A stretch of 64,000 nucleotides of DNA from Maratus speciosus. Its lineage: Eukaryota > Arthropoda > Arachnida > Araneae > Salticidae. The notes beneath the pieces are model-generated. The model was not told the DNA's origin. It saw nothing but the letters and a program-made list of their open reading frames with translations, and did not search any database. Of the stretch, positions 56,891 through 64,000 are shown in pieces. The stretch is taken from the NCBI GenBank assembly GCA_963932465.1, contig OZ010792.1:3348001-3412000 (forward strand). Direction: 5' to 3'. The translations under genes and the position numbers were made by a program. Every line of letters begins with the position of its first letter. Positions within the stretch are counted from its first letter, which is position 1.

Positions 56891-57310
56891 TATACGGTTT
56901 TTACAAATATAAAAGCTTATGGCTCTGCGAAGAAGCGTCAGAATTAAAAATTTCTTTTTGCAATCAGATACATTTGAGGATCTAGTTTTATAATTCTCCG
57001 AATAAAAATGATTCTGCCGAAATAATTAAGCCCTGCTTCAGACGCAATGCAACTTCTGCTCTACGCTGGGCATGTTAAACCTCGTCTCAGTCACGTGCAG
57101 ACCTCTAAATGTTTGTTAGTTTTCAATATTAGTTTGTCGGAAATAACGAATCTGAAAAAGAAATTCTTAACTAAAGCAATGAAAACAATTTATCAGCGAT
57201 ATTCGAGATTGCCCATGATCAAGTTAAGGCCGGGTCTAAGGTTGAAGTCACACTTACCCCTCTGAACTAAGAAAATTTCTATATACCTATAACAATGCAT
57301 TTTTACTTTG
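56891..57310. other. Spacer
   Basis: No recognisable feature; the short ORF at 57047-57265 has no domain. Confidence 0.3.
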
Positions 57311-57917
57311 CATTTCTACCTTGAATAGAAGAAAGTATTGTGTAATCGATTTTTTTTTTCGATTTCCGGTTTTCAACGGATTTAGACGTTTTAGGGGTCA
57401 GAGATCCCCAAAAACATGTTTATACAAAATATCTCTGTGCCCGTCTGTCCGTGTATCGTCATTGTAACCATCGAAAAGTGTATGAAGTTATGCAGAGAAT
57501 TGAACCAAATTTTTTGTGTATGTTTTTGGCTATGGCCAGCAGGTTCTCATTGCAATTGGAAATATTCCTCGAGAAAGGGGCGTTGTGATAACGATTTTTG
57601 TATAATTTTCCCGATTTTTAATAGTTCTATTGTCCATCGGCGCGCCGATGGCTCGTGCAGCGACGGGAACCCTTGTCCTGCTAAGCCGGCTATTTGGAAA
57701 CAGCTGATGTACAACAGAATAACGGAAAACTATTGATTTTAATAAATATCATGATCAAGATTAACTCATTGTTAATCTGATTAATTGATTGAAGCAGAAA
57801 TGTAAGATGAAAATCAAAGTTGGTATAATATTGAACTATTAACATCTGTAACTACTTTTTGAAATATTAAGAAGTATGAGACAGTAGAACGTTTTGCGAT
57901 TGGCCCATCCAACTAGT
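57311..57917 (+). mobile_element. ACTTTCTTCTATC family, copy F (alternative core)
   Basis: GAATAGAAGAAAGTATTG start, TTTAGGGGTCAGAGATCCCC, and an end in TTGGCCCATCCAACTAGTTT. The core resembles copy C (ATCGAAAAGTGTATGAAGTT, TGTTTTTGGCTATGGCCA), not A/B/D/E. The ORF at 57416-57736 is core translation. Confidence 0.7.
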
Positions 57918-58389
57918 TTAATTTAAATGTACATTAAAAGTGTTTAATAAATCATTTAAAAAAAAATTTCCCGTTAATATCGCAAATATTTTTTTTTATA
58001 CTCAAGAAATTGTTTAAAACAAAAATGCGTGAAATTGTCAGGCGTTTAGCCTTCAAGTGCCAAAAAATCGAACACTGTGTTTCATTTTCTTCTCTACATC
58101 TTCAGTTGTAACTCATTGCTCGCTCGTGATAACCGGGATTGTTGAGTTCCGAAAATGTCAATTTTGGCAACGGTCTTTAAAATAATCTTTGTCTTTATAA
58201 GAAAATGAGAATCTGTTCAATTTCTTGGTATTTGAATTGAACTTGCAAATTTTATATTTTTGCAAATAATGTATACCTGCAAATTTTATGTACTTACGAA
58301 TGAAAATGACCTCGTGAATGAGCCATAAAACTGCCATATTAAAATTGTTGACAGATTTAAGATTTAAAATTTGTTCATCAAGAAATATT
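57918..58389. other. AT-rich spacer
   Basis: Nothing recognised. Confidence 0.3.
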
Positions 58390-59810
58390 CAGGGCCCGAT
58401 TAACCTCCGAAGCTATGGGAAGTAGAGGTCTGCACGGGCCGGCCCGTGGCCCGAAGCCCGAGCCCAGGCCATACCTTTTTCTGAAGGTTCATGCCCGGCC
58501 GGGCCTAACTTATTTTTTCTGTACAGAGCCGGGACTGGTTTCATTCCTATTCTTCACGGCCCAAAATTTTCACTCCTAGTTTTGACCCAGCCCGTGTGAA
58601 AATCATTGTCTCGGCGTGGCCTGGTCCATTCAAAGGTCAGTAAAATTAGGCATGGCCCAAAATTTTTTGCAAAAAATGCATACATTTTTAAATCGTCATT
58701 ATTCTACACTTAGACATTAAAATTTATTCTTTTAAAAGAATAGTAGATTTCCACACTTATTAAAATATGGCTAAATTAAAATCTAGTAAAACGTGTGAAA
58801 AAGAACCTGCCTGTGACGGAATCCTGTTTTAAACTAAAAAACGTGTTGATCCATGCAAAATGAATATACTAATACGTAAGAAAAGAATATATAATACATT
58901 TATTACTTGCTAAGAAGGGAACTTGTCTATAACGCATTTTTTTTCTTTTCAATGCAATTCCGTCTTAGAAGATTTTACTGTATAGCATTTTTCAGATTTT
59001 TAACACTTGAATACATGGAATATTGGTTAACAATATTAATGATAACTGAAACATTTACATACTAGAAATAGAGATTCATTAAAATATATATATATATCGC
59101 AACGCACTTCTATAAAAATGAAGATTATAAACATGAAAAAAAAAAGTTTAGATTAATATTTTTGGTCAGAACTCCTCTAATGAGACAAATTTTTAACCAA
59201 ATCGACGTAAAAATCAATGTTTTGTAGAAATTCACTCGGGCCGAGACTTCAGTTTTTGTCCGGACCGGGCCGGACCAATATTTTTTTCTACAGGCCGGTC
59301 CGAATTTTTTTTTCTATGAGTGGGCCGGTCGCAGACCTGGAAATTTCGGCCCGTGCAGATCTTTAATTGGAAGCACAGTGTCATTTCGGGAACCTCTTTC
59401 ATTCGATAACAGTTTTCCTAAATTTAACATACCGGGGAACTCTCCAATACTAAAAATATTATTCAAATTACTACAAATATTATATTATTGGATTTTCTAT
59501 ATTTTGATTGGTTAAACGATAACACTACCTGATAAATTGTAGACTTTGTTAGTAGGACAAACTAAGTAATTGCGATCATGTGGTTGAAACTGAACTATTG
59601 GATTGAAAATTAATTTGTTATGAAAAGTATTTTTATGAAACACTTTAAAATATATATATTCTTTTAAATGAGTTAATAATTTGAAAAGAAATTATAAATT
59701 TGAAATGAAATTAATTCAATATAAAATTTTGAGGCCGCTATTTTCTCAATTTTGGGACTCTTAAAAGTTTTCTAAGGGAAGCACGTGCTTCTTGTGCCTA
59801 TTTGGTAAAC
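58390..59810. mobile_element. hAT-like element (CAGGGCC ends), second copy, carrying a nested hAT
   Basis: Left CAGGGCCCGATTAACCTCCG; right TTTGGTAAACAGGGCCT. Sequence on both sides of the nested hAT matches 50629-50770 and 52545-52610 (AGCTATGGGAAG..., GAGGCCGCTATTTTCTCAAT). The right boundary is approximate. Confidence 0.6.
58423..59365. mobile_element. hAT, GGGCCGG-arm family, second copy, 943 bp
   Basis: Starts TAGAGGTCTGCACGGGCCGG and ends CGGCCCGTGCAGATCTTTA, the same family as 55397-56806 but with eroded arms. Target duplication ATGGGAAG (58415-58422) / ATTGGAAG (59366-59373), one mismatch. The paralogous site at about 50656-50670 has a single uninterrupted ATGGGAAG followed by CATAGTG. 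Confidence 0.85.
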
Positions 59811-61357
59811 AGGGCCTATGCTCCCTCCCCTCCCCTTCTTTTCGAAAAGAAAGAGACGTGGCCCTTTAAATGGAGAGCTGGATTCGCCCCTGGATCAAGT
59901 GTTAGGATTTGACAATATACTTTATTAAATTTGTGTATAAAAATAGGCAGAGAAGACAGTTAATCTGAATTTTCACAAACAGACTCCGAGAAGCATTAAA
60001 ATGTATTAAGCCAGCATTATACATACTGCCAACCTTCCGGATTTTTTCAAGAGAAATAAACCTACACCAAAAAATTTATTTAATAAATGAAATCAAATAA
60101 ATACCACATAGAAACATTTTATTAAATAAATTTCCTGGTTCAAAACATGCTTATTTAACTTGAAAAATAATTGAAAGTATTTCAGCTATGAAACGAAAAA
60201 TTAGAAATAAAAAAGTTAATATCGGGAAAGTGCCCCAATTGCCCACCCCCACTTCAACCAGTAGTTGGCCGAGATAAATGCTCTATAAATAGTTTACTTT
60301 TGGTTCCAATGAAATACTATAATATTATAATTTCCCAATGATCAGAATTTTTCCCTAATCCTCATGTAACAGCAAATAATTGTTGGTTATTTTTTTTCTT
60401 TTTTCGTTAGTAACCAAACATTCTTTTTGTGTAAGTGACCGGGGTACTAAAACTTAAATGACCGAATATTGGTGCTTTTATCCTATAGGATTAGAAGTTT
60501 TAGCTATCCCCATTGTAAAATTCAAATTTATTTTTTTTAAATAACACAATAATAGATTTTCCACACGGCATGAAATTCGACTTCAAGACTCTTTTATGAC
60601 AGAGCGCTGGAATTTGGGTCAGAACACCCCCAAAAGTCTTGTTCAATACACAGAAAAAAAAAATAACAATAAAGCAACAAAACATCCAATAGGTATGTCA
60701 TTCTGTCCTTGTATTTTTCTTCGATTTTTTATTTAAAAAATCGAGGTATACTTGCTTTTATACTTTCCTTTGCCAGTTTTGTTGGGCATAATGCAAAAGT
60801 AGACCACCAAAGAAGTGGTGAGAAACTATTTCAATGTTACCAGAAATAATTATACGTTTTATTGCCTTACACATGTCCTGGTTTCACTTTAAATTTCGAA
60901 GAAGTATTACTAGCATAATTTGAAAATAAACTCGAACTGTTTACAATAAATTTAATTTAGATAATGGGCCAGTCAGTTTTAATTACATGAATTAAACCTG
61001 TCTTTTATTATGCATAATGTTGTGTAATTAGTCTTGAAAAACCATTCATTATGTAAAGAGATGGAAAAGTAATAATTTTGTGCCAGTTTCGTTACAATGA
61101 AAAATATTTTTAAAGGAATAACGAGAGATATATTTTTGAAATAAAAAGTAACAAACAATTTAGAAAAAATATCAATAGATAAGATTGTTGTTTCTGTTTT
61201 TTATGGAATATAATTTCATTGCTTAGATTTTACGAATGATTGATTAAATCTTTGCAACAGATTTATTTTATTAGAATATTCAATCTCTATCTGGCAATGA
61301 CTAAATTCCAGTGACCCATTTCCGTAAGACATATACCTTTACACTTAACGACCAACA
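59811..61357. other. AT-rich spacer
   Basis: About 1.5 kb without gene or clear repeat; the minus ORF at 60500-60685 is not recognised. Confidence 0.3.
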
Positions 61358-61663
61358 TCTATATAATAATAGCCTAAGTCATGTGACTGTCATCAACAGT
61401 TCCGGGTTGACCGCTTCGCTTTTTATATGACAGGCTGTCAATTTGGTAATTTAATGTTAGCCAGGCGCTGGTGATAAATCGCCAAATATTGTTCGAACGG
61501 CATCATGTCATCAGTATTATAAATGTCCATTTCATGCGATTGTTATAAATAATTTTTCGCGTGGTAATTTAAATCAAAGCTTTGATGTTGAAATTAAATG
61601 TCATGGTTCATGACATTTTTTATTACTTTTCTTTTTTCTTTTCTTTTCTCTTTTTTAAAGAAA
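61358..61663 (+). mobile_element. Helitron-like H1, 5' part, interrupted by H2
   Basis: A|TCTATATAATAATAGCCTAA start, then AAGTCATGTGACTGTCATCA and about 250 bases co-linear with the complement of 31620-31880. It stops at the exact junction with the minus-strand Helitron at 61664. Confidence 0.6.
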
Positions 61664-62663
61664 CTAGGGGATCGTACCCGGGCTTCCCGGGTTAAAGAAT
61701 ATAGGTGAAAACATTTTTTTTAAATTGGAAACTAATAATTTTTTTATATGCAATAATTTTTTTAGATTGCCCACTTACATTAAAAAAGCTTTTCTCTTAT
61801 GAAAAATACGAATTATACAATCAAATAATTTTTTGAAATTTATCAAAAGCGATATTTCCTTATTAGCCGCATGCTAAGAGTTATTTAACCACGATTTTGC
61901 AACTTATTTTGTGTTCTGATAATTCCAGAGCTTATACATGTCTGTTAAATTTGTGTTTTATTTATATTATTTTATTTATTTATTCATAGGGAAGTTTTTT
62001 TAATGGATATTAGTCGTAAGAAAATTATGAACTCTTTATTTTGTTTTAAGGGTAAGCGGATTGATCTTTTGTAATCGAGCTCCGCGCGATATAGATAAAT
62101 TAAAAAATATCTCATGTTTTAAAATTGTTTTTAAAACCATAGGCAATCAGTAAACTGAGATGAACTTTGCAAACAAATTCCATTTGAAAAAAAAAATCCT
62201 ATTTGGTGTTCTAAAAATTTAAATTGTACGATTACAAATATGTTAGATTTGCTTTTTTACAATATTATTCTTTTATTTGTTTATAAAGGAAGTATTAATT
62301 TCGTTATGCAAAAATAGTCAGAAACCAATGCTGAAAAATGTTTGTTGCTTTATGTGCAAAATGTTTATTATTATTATTATGTGTGGAAACCGGCACGTGA
62401 TAAGATAAACTTAAAAAAAATCATGCTTAAAAATTATTTTAGAAAATATAATACATCAGTCAATTACGATACAGTTTTTAAACAAATTGCATTTGAAAGC
62501 AAAATTTTTCCTTATGCGACGAAAATTGAAAATGTTCTATGGTCGGAAGATTAAAAAATTGCAGTAGCGAAAATTTCAAGACCGAAATTTGATCGTGAAG
62601 TGTTGCCATTCGCAAAATGACGTCAGCGTTATGCACAGATACGTTTGTTCTTTATAATATAGA
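61664..62663 (-). mobile_element. Complete non-autonomous Helitron H2, 1,000 bp, minus strand
   Basis: On the minus strand it starts A|TCTATATTATAAAGAACAAA (62663) and ends with the hairpin ACCCGGG-AAG-CCCGGGT, then ACGATCCCCTAG|T (61664), inserted between A and T. No Rep/helicase. The 70-aa plus ORF at 62342-62554 lies in non-coding Helitron DNA. Confidence 0.85.
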
Positions 62664-64000
62664 TACTTAATCAGTAAAATATAATAAAGATCAGTTATTA
62701 GGATGTGGTTATCAATTGATATGCTTGGTATTCCGGAATGAAAAACAACAATTATCACCTTTTCAAAATTTGCATACGCGCTTCTCATATCCATATTCAT
62801 CATTTTTTTAATGTATTTTGTTTGATCATTTAAAAATCATTTTAACTCAAAACTTGAAGTCACGATTATCAGCAACATCTTTTATGTGAACAGGCGCACC
62901 CTTTATTTGAGATTCTAATCTCAATTCCGGAGAGTAACAATTTCCGTAATTTATGTTTTTTAGACGCATTTGTGTTAAAATGTTTAGTTTTATCTAAGAA
63001 AATGATCGTTTTCTTTTAAATGACTTCATTTTCACTTAATTAAGCATTTCGCCTAGTGTCTGAAACTTAGTATGAGTGCACATGCAGAAGGAAAAACAAT
63101 ATAAAATTTATGAGGAAAAATGCGTGTTTTCAAAAGCAGTAAGTCAATTTCCGTTCAAAATATTATATCCTTAATGGGATTTTGCGCCACTAAACCCTAT
63201 ACAGCAATTTTTATCAACAATTTTGAATTTTTATCAGAAAATAGCATGAATAAAGAGAAAAATACTTCATTATTTCTCTCTTGTCTGCAATAATGAAAGC
63301 TATCTAATTTTCACAATTTTGAAGAAATTTCATAAAATGCTTTTAAAATTAAAATATAAAAGTGAGGATATTAAAAAAAAAAAAAAACAGATAGTGCGAT
63401 TACATCTACAAATAAAGAGCTTTCAGTTAAAAAAAATATATATTAGTAAAATTAGTTCAGCAGAAGGATCAGAGCAGATGACAAAAAAACACACTTGTGT
63501 TTTAAATATATAGATTATATAAAATTAGGAAAAATTAAATTAAGCAAAATATGTTATTTTGATAAAATTATAGTAGAATGTCCTAAAGAATAGCATTAAA
63601 ATTTTATTATTCGAGTGAATTTTGGACCAAAACTTCAGGAACATGATATTATTTTAAACCACGAATTATTTGTTTGTTTATCTAACTCGGCGAAGGAAAT
63701 CCATTCAGGCGATAACCATCAATTTCTGTAATATAAATCGGTATTATTTGCATGTCACCCCTCTCCTATAAAGACACTCTAAATTTTTTGTAAAACATTG
63801 CGTTTTATCAGTGTGTGATTTCAATTACATTATTTTCAAAAGTGAAGCATTTTAACCTGTGAAGTTGTAACCTGTGAAGCATTGTAACCTCAAAGCAGCT
63901 GAGCTGTGAAAATGACGCACTTCTACAAAACATAATTTAGGTTTAAGAATTAAAATACACGCTTTTTTATAAAATGACGTCATTTGCATCCGCAAAGCAA
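62664..64000. other. AT-rich DNA with one dispersed-repeat stretch
   Basis: Positions about 62990-63130 match the complement of 32340-32450 (AAACGATCATTTTCTT, CTGA.TTTCAG.C.CTAGGC). The remainder is featureless to the window end; the ORF at 63319-63513 is not recognised. Confidence 0.4.

Overview
The window looks like AT-rich nuclear DNA of a metazoan, most plausibly an arthropod and perhaps a chelicerate. The reasons are dense hAT, piggyBac, Tigger/mariner-like and Helitron elements, a Penelope-type endonuclease remnant, tRNA-derived fragments, and the absence of bacterial signals. The taxon is an inference. I found no ordinary host gene.

Left end (1 to about 5.5 kb, possibly 6.6 kb): part of an endogenous virus-like element of the adintovirus/Maverick (Polinton) type. 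The rightward block holds the C-terminus of an adenain-like cysteine protease (cut by the window edge), a FtsK/HerA-type genome-packaging ATPase behind its own TATA box, a 172-aa protein of unknown function, a small basic protein with a hydrophobic C-terminus resembling adenoviral core protein pX, and a 205-aa protein. The last four are packed head to tail and end at a poly(A) signal. Facing them is a leftward, spliced gene for a PC4-like single-stranded-DNA-binding domain fused to a long unknown C-terminal region. About 1.5 kb of purine-rich tandem repeats separates the two blocks. All ORFs are open, so the copy is either young or still constrained. Capsid proteins, DNA polymerase B and integrase are not in the window; if present they should lie to the left.

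5.5 to 7 kb: AT-rich spacer, a GC-rich 70-bp tandem array and a Tigger-like end. No convincing element terminus was found.

7 to 64 kb: mostly non-autonomous transposons, many with exact boundaries. Five hAT elements have 7-8-bp target duplications. Several MITEs are flanked by TTAA and two Tigger-like elements by TA. Two Helitrons have TC...hairpin-CTAG ends inserted between A and T. A repeat family with 'ACTTTCTTCTATC' ends occurs at least six times with two different tandem-repeat cores. There is a 0.9-kb foldback element and several nested stacks (30.6-33.8, 48.5-52.6, 54.3-56.9 and 58.4-59.8 kb). The only coding traces here are a GIY-YIG endonuclease remnant near 35.2 kb and a piggyBac-like transposase N-terminus near 51.6 kb. 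Other short ORFs look like chance or repeat translation.
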